From assembly GCF_041080675.1 (NCBI RefSeq), contig NZ_CP163520.1, forward strand, positions 5,332,001 to 5,396,000: DNA of 64,000 nt. Reading direction: 5' to 3'. The notes beneath the pieces were generated by a model. It did no database searches. It saw only the letters and a program-made list of their open reading frames with translations, and was not told where the DNA came from. The DNA comes from Streptomyces sp. cg36 (lineage in GTDB: Bacteria > Actinomycetota > Actinomycetes > Streptomycetales > Streptomycetaceae). The stretch's first letter is position 1. Every line of letters starts with the position of its first letter. The position numbers and the translations under genes are program-made. Of the stretch, positions 18,627-35,198 are shown piece after piece.

Positions 18627-20492
18627 GTGCCCGCGACTCCTCCCAACGTGCCCGAGCCGAGCCGTACCGACCCGGCTCTGATCCGCAATTTCTGCATCAT
18701 CGCGCACATCGACCACGGCAAGTCGACCCTTGCCGACCGGATGCTCCAGCTGACCGGTGTGGTCGAGCAGCGGCAGATGCGCGCTCAGTACCTCGACCGT
18801 ATGGACATCGAGCGTGAGCGTGGCATCACGATCAAGAGCCAGGCCGTCCGGTTGCCGTGGGCTCCCACCGAGGGGGGCGATCAGGGGCGGACGCACATCC
18901 TGAACATGATCGACACTCCCGGGCACGTCGACTTCACGTACGAGGTGTCGCGGTCGCTCGCGGCCTGTGAGGGGACCGTCCTGCTGGTGGACGCCGCCCA
19001 GGGCATCGAGGCGCAGACCCTGGCCAACCTCTACCTCGCCATGGAGAACGACCTCACGATCGTTCCCGTGCTCAACAAGATCGACCTGCCGGCCGCGCAG
19101 CCCGAGAAGTTCGCCGAGGAGCTGGCCAACCTCATCGGCTGCCAGCCCGAGGACGTGCTGAAGGTCTCCGCGAAGACCGGTGTCGGCGTGGACGCGCTGC
19201 TCGACCGCGTGGTGCGCGACGTGCCCGCGCCGGTCGGTGTGGCCGACGCGCCCGCCCGCGCGATGATCTTCGACTCGGTCTACGACTCGTACCGGGGCGT
19301 CGTCACGTACGTACGTGTGGTCGACGGGCAGCTCAACAAGCGTGAGCGGATCCGGATGATGTCGACCGGCGCCACGCACGAGCTCCTGGAGATCGGGACG
19401 AACTCGCCGGAGATGCTGCCGGCCGACGGCCTGGGCGTCGGTGAGGTGGGCTATCTGATCACCGGTGTGAAGGACGTCCGCCAGTCGAAGGTGGGTGACA
19501 CCATCACGCAGATGACCGGTGGCGCCACCGAGGCGCTCGGCGGCTACAAGGACCCGAAGCCGATGGTCTTCTCGGGTCTGTATCCGCTGGACGGTTCGGA
19601 CTACCCGGACCTGCGCGAGGCCCTGGACAAGCTGCAGCTCAACGATGCCGCGCTGGTCTACGAGCCGGAGACGTCGGCCGCGCTCGGCTTCGGTTTCCGC
19701 GTCGGCTTCCTGGGCCTGCTCCACCTGGACGTGATCCGGGAGCGGCTGGAGCGCGAGTTCGGTCTCGACCTGATCGCGACCGCGCCGAACGTGGTGTACC
19801 GGGTCGTCCTGGAGGACGGCAAGGAGGTCACCGTCACCAATCCGAGTGAGTTCCCGGAGGGGAAGATCTCGGAGGTGTACGAGCCGGTCGTGCGTGCCAC
19901 GATCCTCGCGCCGAGCGAGTTCATCGGTTCGATCATGGAGCTGTGCCAGACCCGGCGCGGCACCCTGCTCGGCATGGACTACCTCTCCGAGGACCGGGTC
20001 GAGATCCGTTACACGCTGCCGCTCGCGGAGATCGTCTTCGACTTCTTCGACCAGCTGAAGTCGAAGACCCGCGGCTATGCCTCGCTGGACTACGAGCCCA
20101 CCGGCGAGCAGGCGTCCAGCCTGGTCAAGGTGGACATCCTGCTCCACGGCGACAAGGTCGACGCGTTCTCGGCGATCACGCACAAGGACGCGGCGTACGC
20201 CTACGGCGTGCGGCTGGTCGCCAAGCTGCGCGAGCTGATCCCGCGGCAGGCGTTCGAGGTGCCGGTGCAGGCGGCAATCGGTTCCCGGGTCATCGCCCGC
20301 GAGACGATCCGCGCCATCCGCAAGGACGTCCTCGCCAAGTGCTACGGCGGTGACATCTCCCGTAAGCGGAAGCTGCTGGAGAAGCAGAAGGAGGGCAAGA
20401 AGCGGATGAAGATGGTCGGTTCCGTGGAGGTTCCGCAGGACGCCTTCATCGCGGTGCTCTCCAGCGACGAGAGCGCGTCCAAGAAGAAGTAG
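18627..20492 (+). CDS. lepA: Elongation factor 4 (LepA), ribosome back-translocase GTPase
   Basis: A 621-residue translation GTPase from a GTG with AGGA eight bases upstream, starting [21 protein letters not shown]. The G1 loop AHIDHGKST is at about 25-33, DTPGHVDF near 95 and NKIDL near 150. EF-G-like domains follow, and the specific C-terminal domain contains [21 protein letters not shown]. LepA acts on stalled or mistranslocated ribosomes and in ribosome biogenesis. The frame is open far upstream into the repeat array; the GTG is chosen for its ribosome site and family length (about 600-620). Confidence 0.97.
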   Translation: MPATPPNVPEPSRTDPALIRNFCIIAHIDHGKSTLADRMLQLTGVVEQRQMRAQYLDRMDIERERGITIKSQAVRLPWAPTEGGDQGRTHILNMIDTPGHVDFTYEVSRSLAACEGTVLLVDAAQGIEAQTLANLYLAMENDLTIVPVLNKIDLPAAQPEKFAEELANLIGCQPEDVLKVSAKTGVGVDALLDRVVRDVPAPVGVADAPARAMIFDSVYDSYRGVVTYVRVVDGQLNKRERIRMMSTGATHELLEIGTNSPEMLPADGLGVGEVGYLITGVKDVRQSKVGDTITQMTGGATEALGGYKDPKPMVFSGLYPLDGSDYPDLREALDKLQLNDAALVYEPETSAALGFGFRVGFLGLLHLDVIRERLEREFGLDLIATAPNVVYRVVLEDGKEVTVTNPSEFPEGKISEVYEPVVRATILAPSEFIGSIMELCQTRRGTLLGMDYLSEDRVEIRYTLPLAEIVFDFFDQLKSKTRGYASLDYEPTGEQASSLVKVDILLHGDKVDAFSAITHKDAAYAYGVRLVAKLRELIPRQAFEVPVQAAIGSRVIARETIRAIRKDVLAKCYGGDISRKRKLLEKQKEGKKRMKMVGSVEVPQDAFIAVLSSDESASKKK

Positions 20493-20596
20493 CGGAACGC
20501 GCGACACGAAGTGACCGGCCGGTAACCGGTCGAAGTGACCGGTCGGTAGGTGTCGGGGCGAAACGGCCCCGGAACCCCTTCGACCCCGGTCACGAC

Positions 20597-20628
20597 ACGG
20601 GCCCCCACTCCTCGGAGCGGGGGCCCGT
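20597..20628 (+). terminator. Terminator hairpin after lepA
   Basis: ACGGGCCCCC and GGGGGCCCGT form the outer stem, with an inner CTCC/GGAG pair around TC. It lies about 100 bases after lepA. The bases just before it hold two near-copies of GAAGTGACCGGYCGGTA, small direct repeats of no known role. Nothing else is seen in the gap before the next gene at 20763. Confidence 0.75.
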
Positions 20629-20762
20629 TCGTTATGAAACCCGCCTCTGTTGCCTCTTACGCGCCGGGCGGCGGCGCTCTACTCTGATCACGGCCCGATG
20701 GTTACTCGCCAGTTAAACAAGAAGCAGCCGCAGCCCTGCCGCAGGCCAGCTCGGAGGACGTC

Positions 20763-22649
<1,887 letters not shown>

Positions 22650-22673
22650 GCCCGGGTCCTTGAGGAACCGGGC
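22650..22673. terminator. Hairpin between convergent acyl-CoA synthetase and response-regulator genes
   Basis: GCCCGGGTCC pairs with GGAACCGGGC (one mismatch) around TTGA, starting at the last base of the TGA stop codon. It can serve both converging transcripts. Confidence 0.5.
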
Positions 22674-22777
22674 ACGGCCGCCGGGGGCCGGACGCCGGAT
22701 TCACGTCCGCCCCTTTGGGGCCGTCGCCCGATCCGCCTCCGCCCGCCCGGCGGCGAAGGCGGGTCCCGTGAGCGGTC

Positions 22778-23362
22778 CTAGCGGTCGTGGCCCCGTTTCA
22801 GGTCGCGCATCAGGCTTTCCAGGGCGGCCAGTTGGTGGCGCAGTTCGGTGACCTCGGCCGGGCCGCCGCGGGCCAGTTCCTCCTCGATCGCCGTCAGCCG
22901 GCGCGCGATCTCGGCCAGGTGCTGCTGCTCCTGGGCCAGGAGCCGTTCCAGCTGGCGGCTCTTGCGGTGCAGGTCCAGGAAGACGTTCACCTTGGCCCGC
23001 AGCACCCAGGGGTCGAACGGCTTGGTCAGGAAGTCCGCCGCGCCCGTGGCGTACCCCCGGAACGCGTAGCCGCTGTCGGCGTCCGTCCCGGTCAGGAAGA
23101 TGATCGGGACGTCCTTGGTCTGGTCGAGGCGCTTGATGTTGGACGCCGTCTCGAAGCCGTCCATGCCGGGCATCCGCACGTCGAGCAGGACCACCGCGAA
23201 CGGCCGGCGCAGCAGTGCCTTCATCGCCTCCTCGCCCGAACGCGCCCGTACCAGCGGCTCGTTGAGGGATCCGAGGACCGCTTCGAGGGCGATCAGATTG
23301 TCTTCCATGTCGTCGACGAGGAGGATGCTCGCCCGGTCGCCGGGCGGTGCATCAATGATCAT
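22778..23362 (-). CDS. Single-domain response regulator with C-terminal coiled coil
   Basis: A 194-residue protein. A receiver domain occupies residues 12-130, with the acidic pair DD at 17-18, phospho-acceptor Asp61 in VVLLDVRMPG, the Thr in FLTGTD and Lys in TKPF. There is no DNA-binding domain; instead residues 130-190 form a charged Leu-rich helix (RQLERLLAQEQQHL and so on) typical of a coiled coil. It starts only nine bases after the stop of the hybrid kinase and is on the same strand, so it is most likely its cognate output or phosphotransfer partner. It would act by protein contact. Confidence 0.88.
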   Translation of the reverse strand: MIIDAPPGDRASILLVDDMEDNLIALEAVLGSLNEPLVRARSGEEAMKALLRRPFAVVLLDVRMPGMDGFETASNIKRLDQTKDVPIIFLTGTDADSGYAFRGYATGAADFLTKPFDPWVLRAKVNVFLDLHRKSRQLERLLAQEQQHLAEIARRLTAIEEELARGGPAEVTELRHQLAALESLMRDLKRGHDR

Positions 23363-23371
23363 CGTGTCGCC

Positions 23372-27556
<4,185 letters not shown>

Positions 27557-27621
27557 GCTCAGTCTGTCACTCTGTCGGTGTCATGAGGTGCGCATTGTGA
27601 GAACCGGTCAGGAGACGCACC

Positions 27622-29562
27622 GTGGGGTCCATTCCAACGCAGCGGGAGAGCGTGAACCGCCCACTCCAGTCGCCCTCTTCGCCCGCGGCCCCGTCCGTCT
27701 CCGGCCCGGCCGAGGGCGACGGACGGGCCTGCGTCCGCACCAGCCTGCCCGGCAACCCGCTGGCGCCGTCCGCCGCCCGCCGCTTCGTACGGGCCGCGCT
27801 CGCCGACTGGACGGCGCTCGGCCTGTCCGGCACCGACGCCCTCGACGACCGCGTCGCCGACGACACGGCGATACTCGTCAACGAACTGGTCACCAACGCC
27901 GTGGTGCACGCGGGCACCACGGTCGACCTGGTCTGCCGCCTGGAGCGGCCCGCCGGGGAGGACCCCGGCGCGGTGGTCCTGGAGGTCTCCGACCACCACC
28001 CCGCCCGGGTCGTGCGCAACGAGCCGCGCGGGGCGCACGAGCCGGGCGCGCCGGAGTACGGCCACGGCCTGCACCTGGTCGCGGCGCTCGCGGAGTGCTG
28101 GGGGATCACCTACCGCACCGGCCTCAAGACGGTGTGGGCGCGCCTGCCGCTGGCGTGCGACGGCGGCGCCGAGCCGCCCCACGGGGCCGACGGGGGCGCC
28201 GACGAGCGGCTCCAGCGCGGGCTGCGCGCCGCCGGGATGCTCGCCACCGCGCCCCGCCCCGCGCCCGCCCACGACCGCGACTGGGTCAACCGGGGCGCGC
28301 TCTCCTTCCTCGCCGAGGCGTCCGACCTGCTGGCGGGCCAGTTCGACGAGGACATGATCGCGGCGCTCGCCGGGCAGCTGCTGGTGCCCCGGCTCGCCGA
28401 CTGGTGCGCCGTCTGGCTCGACCCGGAGGCGGGCGGACCCGTCGGCCAGCCCCGGCTCGCCCGGGTCTGGCACGCCCGCGAGTCCGGCATCGAGGAGCTG
28501 CGGGCGGCCCTGGACAAGGAGCCGCCCCGGCTGCCGGAGTCCGCGCGCGGCGGCCCGGTCCCGGTGCCCTGGCCGTGCCGCGACGAGCCCGGCGACGGGG
28601 CGGCGCTCGCCTACCGGATGGTCGCGGGCGGCCGGGCGGTCGGCGTGCTGATGCTCGGGCGGGGCGGGCTGGCGCGGATGCCGGACGAGGTGACCGGCCT
28701 CGTGGAGGACTTCGTACGCCGGGTGGCCCTGGCGATCGGGGCCGCCCGCCAGTACACCCGCCAGGTCACCATCAGCCGGGTGCTCCAGCGCGGGCTGCTG
28801 CCCGCCGGGGTCGCCGAGATCCCGGGCGTCGACAGCGCGCTCGTCTACCAGCCCAGCGGCGAGGGCGTGGCGGGCGGCGACTTCTACGACCTGTTCCCCG
28901 GCGCCGACGGCCGTTGGTGCTTCGCCCTCGGCGACGTCCAGGGCAGCGGCCCCGAGGCGGCGGTCGTCACCGGCCTGGTCCGCCCCTGGCTGCGGCTGCT
29001 GGCCCGGGAGGGGTACGCGGTCCACGACGTGCTCGACCGCCTCAACAAGCTGCTCGTCGACGACGGGGTGGAGGCCGCCGAGGCGGCGGCCGGGATGGTC
29101 GCGGCGGCGGGCGGGCACGGGGTCGCCGAGGGCCCGCAGAGCCGCTTCCTGTCCCTGCTCTACGGGGAGCTGGTGCCCGTCCCCGAGGAGCACGGCGGCG
29201 GGGTGAGCTGCACCCTGGCCAGCGCCGGGCACCCGCTGCCGCTGCTGCTGCGGCCCGAGGGCACGGTGCGGGCGGCGGCCGTGCCGCAGGTGCTGATCGG
29301 GGTGGTGGAGGGAGCGGCGTACGAGAGCGAGAGCTTCCGGCTGCTGCCCGGCGACACCCTGCTGTGCGTCACCGACGGGGTGACCGAGCGGCGCTCGGGC
29401 ACGGAGATGTTCGACGACGGCGACGGGCTCGCCGCGGCGCTTGCCGACTGCGCCGGGATGACGGCCACCGGGGTCGCGGAGGCCATCAAGCGCGCGGTGT
29501 ACGCGTTCGGGACGACGCCGCCCGAGGACGACCTGGCGCTGCTGGTCCTCCAGGCCCGCTGA
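27622..29562 (+). CDS. SpoIIE-type PP2C phosphatase with N-terminal anti-sigma kinase-like domain
   Basis: A 646-residue protein from a GTG with GGAGA upstream. Residues about 45-180 are a serine-kinase/HATPase_c_2 domain with [12 protein letters not shown] (N box) and [16 protein letters not shown] (G box). Residues 210-390 look like a degenerate GAF sensor. Residues 395-645 are a SpoIIE/PP2C phosphatase with GGDFYDLFP near 419, the GDVQGSG turn, and DDLALLVLQ at the end; metal-binding Asp residues are present. Such fusions act in partner-switching control of sigma factors, phosphorylating and dephosphorylating anti-anti-sigma proteins. It diverges from the multi-HAMP kinase across about 65 bases, so the two may share regulation. 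Confidence 0.9.
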   Translation: MGSIPTQRESVNRPLQSPSSPAAPSVSGPAEGDGRACVRTSLPGNPLAPSAARRFVRAALADWTALGLSGTDALDDRVADDTAILVNELVTNAVVHAGTTVDLVCRLERPAGEDPGAVVLEVSDHHPARVVRNEPRGAHEPGAPEYGHGLHLVAALAECWGITYRTGLKTVWARLPLACDGGAEPPHGADGGADERLQRGLRAAGMLATAPRPAPAHDRDWVNRGALSFLAEASDLLAGQFDEDMIAALAGQLLVPRLADWCAVWLDPEAGGPVGQPRLARVWHARESGIEELRAALDKEPPRLPESARGGPVPVPWPCRDEPGDGAALAYRMVAGGRAVGVLMLGRGGLARMPDEVTGLVEDFVRRVALAIGAARQYTRQVTISRVLQRGLLPAGVAEIPGVDSALVYQPSGEGVAGGDFYDLFPGADGRWCFALGDVQGSGPEAAVVTGLVRPWLRLLAREGYAVHDVLDRLNKLLVDDGVEAAEAAAGMVAAAGGHGVAEGPQSRFLSLLYGELVPVPEEHGGGVSCTLASAGHPLPLLLRPEGTVRAAAVPQVLIGVVEGAAYESESFRLLPGDTLLCVTDGVTERRSGTEMFDDGDGLAAALADCAGMTATGVAEAIKRAVYAFGTTPPEDDLALLVLQAR

Positions 29563-29644
29563 ACCGGCCCGCTGATCCGGCCCGCCGAACCGGCCCGCCG
29601 GGCGTGCGGCGGGGAAGGCGCCGCGGGTGGCGGACAATGGGGGC

Positions 29645-30877
29645 ATGCCTTCCGTACTGCCCGATGGTGAGCCCGTGCCCGAGGACGGGTCGCTGCCCCC
29701 TGCCGCCCTGGCGGGCGCCCAGGACCGGCCGCTCGGCTTCTACCTGCACGTTCCCTACTGCGCGACGCGCTGCGGGTACTGCGACTTCAACACCTACACC
29801 GCCACCGAGCTGCGCGGCTCCGGCGGCGTCCTCGCCTCCCGCGACAACTACGCCGACACCCTGATCGACGAGGTGCGCCTGGCCCGCAAGGTGCTGGGCG
29901 ACGACCCGCGCCCGGTGCGGACCGTCTTCGTCGGCGGCGGCACCCCGACCCTGCTCGCCGCCGGTGACCTGGTGCGGATGCTGGCGGCCGTCCGGGACGA
30001 GTTCGGGCTGGCGGACGACGCCGAGGTGACGACGGAGGCGAACCCGGAGTCGGTGGACCGGGCGTATCTGGAGGAGCTGCGGGCCGGCGGCTTCAACCGG
30101 GTCTCCTTCGGGATGCAGAGCGCCAAGCAGCACGTCCTGAAGATCCTGGACCGTACGCACACGCCCGGCCGGCCCGAGGCGTGCGTCGCCGAGGCGCGCG
30201 CGGCGGGCTTCGACCACGTCAACCTGGACCTGATCTACGGCACGCCGGGGGAGTCGGACGAGGACTGGCGCGAGTCGCTGGCGGCGGCCGTGGGCGCGGG
30301 CCCCGACCACATCTCGGCGTACGCGCTGATCGTGGAGGAGGGCACCCAGCTGGCGCGCCGCATCCGGCGCGGCGAGGTGCCGATGACCGACGACGACGTC
30401 CACGCCGACCGCTATCTCATCGCCGACGAGGTCCTCGCGGGGGCGGGGTTCGACTGGTACGAGGTGTCGAACTGGGCGACCACCGAGGCGGGCCGCTGCC
30501 TGCACAACGAGCTGTACTGGCGCGGGGCCGACTGGTGGGGTGCGGGGCCCGGCGCGCACAGCCATGTCGGGGGCGTGCGGTGGTGGAACGTGAAGCATCC
30601 GGGTGCCTACGCGGCGGCGCTCGCGGGTGGGCGCACGCCGGGCGCCGGGCGCGAGGTCCTCGCCGCGGAGGACCGGCGCGTCGAGCGGATCCTGCTGGAG
30701 CTGCGGCTGCGCGAGGGGTGCGAGCTGGCGCTGCTGCGGCCCGCGGGGCTGGCGGCGGCGGGGCGGGCGCTGGTGGAGGGGCTGCTGGAGGCGGGGCCGT
30801 ACGGGGAGGGGCGGGCCGTGTTGACCCTGCGGGGGCGGTTGTTGGCGGATGCGGTGGTTCGCGACCTGGTGGACTGA
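29645..30877 (+). CDS. hemW: Radical SAM coproporphyrinogen III oxidase-like protein / heme chaperone HemW
   Basis: A 410-residue radical SAM enzyme. The cluster motif is C-x3-C-x2-C in [14 protein letters not shown] near residue 40, followed by VGGGTPTLL, the SFGMQS and DLIYGTPGE segments. The C-terminal HemN-like domain has [11 protein letters not shown]. HemW homologues lack a residue set needed for coproporphyrinogen oxidation and instead deliver heme to targets, which is why this name is preferred over HemN; the distinction is from family knowledge. The ATG at 29645 is used; a GTG 18 bases earlier is possible. Confidence 0.9.
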   Translation: MPSVLPDGEPVPEDGSLPPAALAGAQDRPLGFYLHVPYCATRCGYCDFNTYTATELRGSGGVLASRDNYADTLIDEVRLARKVLGDDPRPVRTVFVGGGTPTLLAAGDLVRMLAAVRDEFGLADDAEVTTEANPESVDRAYLEELRAGGFNRVSFGMQSAKQHVLKILDRTHTPGRPEACVAEARAAGFDHVNLDLIYGTPGESDEDWRESLAAAVGAGPDHISAYALIVEEGTQLARRIRRGEVPMTDDDVHADRYLIADEVLAGAGFDWYEVSNWATTEAGRCLHNELYWRGADWWGAGPGAHSHVGGVRWWNVKHPGAYAAALAGGRTPGAGREVLAAEDRRVERILLELRLREGCELALLRPAGLAAAGRALVEGLLEAGPYGEGRAVLTLRGRLLADAVVRDLVD

Positions 30878-30884
30878 TCCCCTG

Positions 30885-31280
30885 GGGCTGCGCCCCCGGG
30901 CCCCCGCTGTCGTCCGCGGGCCGTCGTGGGTTGCTCGCGCCGTTCCCCGCGCCCCTGAATGCCCGGGGCTGCGCCCCTGGGCCCGCTGTCGTCTGCGGGC
31001 CGTCGTGGGTTGCTCGCGCAGTTCCCCGCGCCCCTTGAGTGCCCGGGGGCTGCGCCCCCTGGGCCCCTGTGTTTGCCTGCGGGCCGTGGTCGCTTCGCGC
31101 GCCGTTCCCCGCGCCCCTGAACGCCCGGGGCTGCGCCCCTGGGCCCGCTGTCGTCCGCGGGCCGTCGTGGGTTGCTCGCGCCGTTCCCCGCGCCCCTGAA
31201 CGCCCGGGGCTGCGCCCCTGGACCCGCTGTCGTCTGCGGGCCGTGGTCGCTTCTCGCGCCGTTCCCCGCGCCCCTTGGGG
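30885..31280. repeat. Five tandem copies of a GTTCCCCGCGCCCC-containing repeat
   Basis: Units of roughly 75-80 bases repeat five times: GGGGCTGCGCCCCTGGGCCC, then CGTCTGCGGGCCGTCGTGGG, then TTGCTCGCGCCGTTCCCCGCGCCCCTGAA, with CGGTT/CAGTT and GTGGTCGCTT variants. Each unit holds a small hairpin (GGGGCTGCGCCCC). The region lies between hemW and the convergent DUF3097 gene and contains no gene. Related copies occur at 49.05-49.22 kb and 53.59-53.82 kb. Confidence 0.85.
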
Positions 31281-31294
31281 GCTCGGGGTGGGGG

Positions 31295-32101
31295 TCAGGG
31301 GTGGGGGGTTGTCACGAAGTCGATCAGTTCTTCCACTCTGCCCAGCAGCTCCGGCTCCAGGTCCTTGTAGCTGTGGACCCGGGACAGGATCCGCTGCCAT
31401 GCCGCGCCCGTGTTCGCGGGCCAGCCCAGGGTGCGGCAGACCCCCGTCTTCCAGTCCTCGCCCCGGGGTACCACCGGCCACGCGGGGATCCCGACCGACG
31501 CGGGCTTCACCGCCTCCCACACGTCGATGTAGGGGTGGCCCGCCACCAGGACGTGTTCGCCGGTGACCGCTGCCGCGATCCGGGACTCCTTGGAGCCCGG
31601 CACCAGGTGGTCGACCAGTACGCCGAGCCGCGCGTCGGGGCCGGGGGCGAACTCGGCGACGATGGCCGGGAGGTCGTCGACGCCGGAGAGGTACTCGACG
31701 ACCACGCCCTCGATGCGCAGGTCGTCGCCCCACACCTTCTCCACCAGCTCCGCGTCGTGGCGCCCCTCCACATAGATGCGCCCGGCGCGCGCGACCCGCG
31801 CCCGCGCCCCCGGCACCGCCACCGATCCGGAGGCCGTGCGCGCCGGGCGCGCCGGGCCCGCGGCCGGGCGCACCAGGGTGACGACCTTGCCTTCGAGCAG
31901 GAAGCCCCGCTCGGCCAGCGGGAACACCCGGTGCTTGCCGAAGCGGTCCTCCAGCGTCACCGTGCCCGCCTCGCAGCGGATCACCGCCCCGCAGAACCCC
32001 GTCCCCACCTCCTCGACCACCAGGTCGGACTCGGCGGGGACCTCGGGGACCGGGGTCCGCTTCTTCCAGGGCGGGGTCAGGTCCGGGCTGTAGCTGCGCA
32101 T
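31295..32101 (-). CDS. DUF3097 family protein
   Basis: A 268-residue protein of an actinobacterial family of unknown function. It starts MRSYSPDLTPPWKKRTPVP. A small beta-rich N-terminal part (to about residue 95) is followed by an alpha/beta part with RIYVEGRHDAELVEKVWGDDLR and VVEYLSGVDDLP, reminiscent of Toprim-like folds (Glu in VEGRHD, then an Asp-rich segment), and by HPYIDVWEAVKP. If the Toprim resemblance is right it would bind metal and act on nucleic acid, but this is only an inference. Complete, and followed by the tandem repeats. Confidence 0.8.
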   Translation of the reverse strand: MRSYSPDLTPPWKKRTPVPEVPAESDLVVEEVGTGFCGAVIRCEAGTVTLEDRFGKHRVFPLAERGFLLEGKVVTLVRPAAGPARPARTASGSVAVPGARARVARAGRIYVEGRHDAELVEKVWGDDLRIEGVVVEYLSGVDDLPAIVAEFAPGPDARLGVLVDHLVPGSKESRIAAAVTGEHVLVAGHPYIDVWEAVKPASVGIPAWPVVPRGEDWKTGVCRTLGWPANTGAAWQRILSRVHSYKDLEPELLGRVEELIDFVTTPHP

Positions 32102-32140
32102 TCGGATGACAATACGGCCTGACCGGCGCCCCCCGAGGGG

Positions 32141-32854
32141 CTACGACACGCCGAACCTGGCGGCGAGTTCGGCGCGCTGGGCGCGGACGAAGGCCGCGTC
32201 GACGGCCGCCCCGTGCCCCGGTACGTACACCGCGTCCTCGCCGCCGAGCGCGAGCAGCCGGTCCAGGGCGGCGGGCCAGCGGGTGCGGACCGCGTCCGGG
32301 CCCGCCTGCGGTTCGCCGGACTCCTCCACGAGATCGCCGCAGAACACCACCTCGGGCGTGCCCGGCACCAGCAGCGCCAGGTCGTGGCCGCTGTGGCCGG
32401 GCCCGACGTTGGCGAGCAGCACCTGGCGTCCGCCCAGGTCCAGCGTCCATTCGCCGCTGACCGCGTGGTGCGGGCGCACCAGCAGGTCGGCGGCCTCGGC
32501 GGCCCGCTCGGCCGGGACCCCCTGTGCGACGGCGTCGGCGCACAGCGCCTCGGAGTCCAGCACCCGGTCGATGCCGACCGCCCCGTACACCTCGCAGCCC
32601 GCGAACGCGGCGGTGCCCAGCACGTGGTCGAAGTGGGGGTGGCTCAGTGCGATGTGCGTCACTCGGCGCCCGGCCAGCGCCTGGGCCTGGGCGCGCAGTT
32701 CGGCGCCCTCGCGCAGCGTGGACCCCGTGTCGTACAGCAGTACGGCCCGGTCGCCCACGACCAGACCGGCCGTCGCGTCCCACCCCGGAAGGCGGCGCCG
32801 GCCCACGCCGTCGCCCAGTCGCTCCCAGCCGAACTCTTCCCATCTGACGTCCAT
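32141..32854 (-). CDS. MBL-fold metallo-hydrolase
   Basis: The gene encodes 237 residues. The metal motif is SHPHFDHVLG near 90-99, with Pro replacing the more usual second His in HxHxDH. Later ligands are GHSGHD (His near 160), CGDLVEES (Asp near 180) and PGHGAAVD (His near 217). Such enzymes hydrolyse thioesters, lactones or phosphoesters; the substrate cannot be told. It lies 40 bases upstream of the DUF3097 gene on the same strand and could be co-transcribed with it. It diverges from hrcA. Confidence 0.82.
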   Translation of the reverse strand: MDVRWEEFGWERLGDGVGRRRLPGWDATAGLVVGDRAVLLYDTGSTLREGAELRAQAQALAGRRVTHIALSHPHFDHVLGTAAFAGCEVYGAVGIDRVLDSEALCADAVAQGVPAERAAEAADLLVRPHHAVSGEWTLDLGGRQVLLANVGPGHSGHDLALLVPGTPEVVFCGDLVEESGEPQAGPDAVRTRWPAALDRLLALGGEDAVYVPGHGAAVDAAFVRAQRAELAARFGVS

Positions 32855-32936
32855 GACGTGACGCTATCCCGGGTGCCGGAAGGCGGCGCCGGGCCGCGCC
32901 GCTCCACCGTGCCGCGAGCGTCACGGTCGGCCGCCC

Positions 32937-32967
32937 TTGCTAGGGGTGTACTGGTCGGCCGTACACT
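32937..32967 (+). promoter_or_regulatory. Candidate promoter of hrcA-dnaJ
   Basis: TTGCTA (32937-32942) and TACACT (32962-32967) are separated by 19 bases and precede the CIRCE element by about 14 bases, so transcription would begin within or next to the operator. Confidence 0.5.
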
Positions 32968-32980
32968 GGCCGGGGGATTG

Positions 32981-33007
32981 CTGGCACTCGAACGCACAGA
33001 GTGCCAG
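32981..33007 (+). promoter_or_regulatory. CIRCE operator (HrcA binding site)
   Basis: CTGGCACTC, nine bases, GAGTGCCAG. The arms are perfectly inverted and match the CIRCE element (TTAGCACTC-N9-GAGTGCTAA) with G/C substitutions at the outer positions. It lies 37 bases before the hrcA start, so HrcA represses its own operon and releases it on heat shock. Confidence 0.93.
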
Positions 33008-33044
33008 GCGGAGCGCCGAGGGACGACAGCTGGAGGTGTGCGCG

Positions 33045-34061
33045 ATGCTCAGTGAACGCAGACTTGAGGTCCTGCGCGCCATCGTCCAGGACTACGTCGG
33101 GACCGAGGAGCCGGTCGGGTCGAAGGCCCTGACCGAGCGGCACGCGCTGGGCGTCTCCCCGGCGACCGTGCGCAACGACATGGCCGTGCTGGAGGAGGAG
33201 GGCTTCATCGCCCAGCCCCACACCAGCGCCGGCCGCATCCCCACCGACAAGGGCTACCGGCTGTTCGTCGACCGGCTGGCCGGCGTCAAGCCGATGTCGG
33301 CCCCGGAGCGGCGCGCCATCCAGAACTTCCTGGACAGCGCGGTCGACCTGGACGACGTGGTGGCCCGCACGGTCCGGCTGCTCGCCCAGCTCACCCGGCA
33401 GGTCGCCGTGGTGCAGTACCCGTCGCTGACCCGGTCCACGGTGCGGCACGTGGAGCTGCTCTCGCTGGCCCCGGCCCGGCTGATGCTGGTGCTGATCACC
33501 GACACCGGCCGCGTCGAGCAGCGGCTGGTGGACTGCCCGGCGCCGTTCGGCGAGACCTCGCTCGCGGACCTGCGGGCGCGGCTGAACAGCCGGGTGGTGG
33601 GCCGTCGCTTCGCCGATGTGCCCCCGCTGGTGCAGGAGCTGCCGGAGTCCTTCGAACCGGAGGACCGAGGAACCGTTTCGACGGTCCTCTCCACCCTGCT
33701 CGAAACCCTGGTCGAGGAGACCGAGGAGCGGCTGATGATCGGCGGTACCGCCAATCTCACCCGCTTCGGACACGACTTCCCGCTGACCATCCGGCCGGTG
33801 CTGGAGGCGCTGGAGGAGCAGGTGGTGCTCCTCAAGCTCCTCGGCGAGGCCAAGGAATCGGGCATGACCGTACGAATCGGGCATGAGAACGCCCATGAGG
33901 GGCTGAACTCCACGTCCGTCGTCTCGGTCGGCTACGGTTCGGGCGGCGAGGCGGTCGCCAAACTCGGCGTGGTCGGACCGACCCGCATGGATTACCCCGG
34001 AACGATGGGAGCGGTACGCGCAGTGGCACGTTACGTCGGACAGATCCTGGCGGAGTCGTAA
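33045..34061 (+). CDS. hrcA: Heat-inducible transcription repressor HrcA
   Basis: A 338-residue repressor from an ATG with TGGAGG about ten bases upstream. The N-terminal winged helix spans residues 1-70, with [24 protein letters not shown] as the recognition region, followed by [20 protein letters not shown]-like dimer domain and the family's C-terminal [21 protein letters not shown] segment complete it. It represses chaperone genes through CIRCE with help from GroEL. The dnaJ GTG follows its TAA with no gap. Confidence 0.96.
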   Translation: MLSERRLEVLRAIVQDYVGTEEPVGSKALTERHALGVSPATVRNDMAVLEEEGFIAQPHTSAGRIPTDKGYRLFVDRLAGVKPMSAPERRAIQNFLDSAVDLDDVVARTVRLLAQLTRQVAVVQYPSLTRSTVRHVELLSLAPARLMLVLITDTGRVEQRLVDCPAPFGETSLADLRARLNSRVVGRRFADVPPLVQELPESFEPEDRGTVSTVLSTLLETLVEETEERLMIGGTANLTRFGHDFPLTIRPVLEALEEQVVLLKLLGEAKESGMTVRIGHENAHEGLNSTSVVSVGYGSGGEAVAKLGVVGPTRMDYPGTMGAVRAVARYVGQILAES

Positions 34062-35198
34062 GTGGCCACGGACTACTACGCCGTACTGGGCGTACGCCGC
34101 GACGCATCGCAGGACGAGATCAAGAAGGCGTTCCGGCGCCTCGCCCGCGAGCTTCACCCGGACGTGAATCCGGACCCGAAGACGCAGGAGCGGTTCAAGG
34201 AGATCAACGCCGCCTACGAGGTCCTCTCGGACCCGCAGAAGAAGCAGGTCTACGACCTCGGCGGCGACCCCCTGTCGTCGTCGGGCGGCGGTGGCGCCGG
34301 CGGCTTTGGCGCGGGCGGCTTCGGCAACTTCTCCGACATCATGGACGCCTTCTTCGGCAACGCGGCGCAGCGCGGACCGCGCTCGCGCACCCGCCGGGGC
34401 CAGGACGCCATGATCCGGCTGGAGATCGACCTCAACGAGGCGGCCTTCGGCACGACCAAGGAGATCCAGGTCGACACGGCGGTCGTCTGTACGACCTGCT
34501 CGGGCGAGGGCGCCGCCCCCGGCACCTCGGCCCAGACCTGTGACATGTGCCGCGGCCGTGGCGAGGTCTCCCAGGTCACCCGGTCCTTCCTGGGCCAGGT
34601 CATGACCTCCCGGCCCTGCCCCCAGTGCCAGGGCTTCGGCACCGTGGTGCCCACCCCGTGCCCGGAGTGCGCCGGCGACGGCCGCATCCGCTCGCGGCGC
34701 ACGCTCACGGTCAAGATCCCGGCCGGTGTCGACAACGGCACCCGCATCCAGCTCGCGGGCGAGGGCGAGGTCGGCCCCGGCGGCGGCCCCGCCGGCGACC
34801 TGTACGTGGAGATCCACGAGCTGAACCACGACGTCTTCCAGCGCCGCGGCGACGATCTGCACTGCACGGTGACCATCCCCATGACGGCGGCGGCGCTCGG
34901 CACCAAGGTGCCGCTGCAGACGCTGGACGGCATGGAGGAGGTGGACATCCGCCCGGGCACCCAGTCGGGCCAGTCCATCCCGCTGCACGGGCGCGGTGTC
35001 ACGCATCTGCGCGGCGGCGGCCGGGGCGACCTGATCGTCCACGTCGAGGTCACCACCCCGACCAAGCTGGACCCCCAGCAGGAGGACCTGCTGCGCCAGC
35101 TGGCCAAGCTCCGCGGCGAGGAGCGCCCCCTGGGCCAGTTCCAGCCGGGGCAGCAGGGGCTGTTCTCTCGGTTGAAGGACGCTTTCAACGGCCGCTGA
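34062..35198 (+). CDS. dnaJ: Chaperone protein DnaJ
   Basis: A 378-residue type I J-protein from the GTG that abuts the hrcA stop. The J domain (1-70) has HPDVN near residue 33. A Gly-rich linker at 69-90 follows, then four zinc repeats CTTCSGEG, CDMCRGRG, CPQCQGFG and CPECAGDG, then two substrate-binding beta domains. It stimulates DnaK ATPase and delivers substrates. No dnaK or grpE is here, which suits a second dnaJ (dnaJ2) linked to hrcA as seen in Streptomyces. Its last 59 bases are duplicated downstream. Confidence 0.96.
   Translation: MATDYYAVLGVRRDASQDEIKKAFRRLARELHPDVNPDPKTQERFKEINAAYEVLSDPQKKQVYDLGGDPLSSSGGGGAGGFGAGGFGNFSDIMDAFFGNAAQRGPRSRTRRGQDAMIRLEIDLNEAAFGTTKEIQVDTAVVCTTCSGEGAAPGTSAQTCDMCRGRGEVSQVTRSFLGQVMTSRPCPQCQGFGTVVPTPCPECAGDGRIRSRRTLTVKIPAGVDNGTRIQLAGEGEVGPGGGPAGDLYVEIHELNHDVFQRRGDDLHCTVTIPMTAAALGTKVPLQTLDGMEEVDIRPGTQSGQSIPLHGRGVTHLRGGGRGDLIVHVEVTTPTKLDPQQEDLLRQLAKLRGEERPLGQFQPGQQGLFSRLKDAFNGR

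Noticed and set aside
30885..31280. CRISPR array
   Set aside because: Repeats are long, diverged and without unique spacers of constant length, and no cas genes are nearby.
30878..31566. Plus-strand frames with repeated RGPSWVARAVPRAP-like peptide
   Set aside because: They are translations of the tandem GTTCCCCGCGCCCC DNA repeat; the period is in DNA, and no start site or family is seen.
33045..35198. Full dnaK-grpE-dnaJ operon
   Set aside because: Only hrcA and dnaJ are present; no dnaK or grpE sequence is seen on either side.
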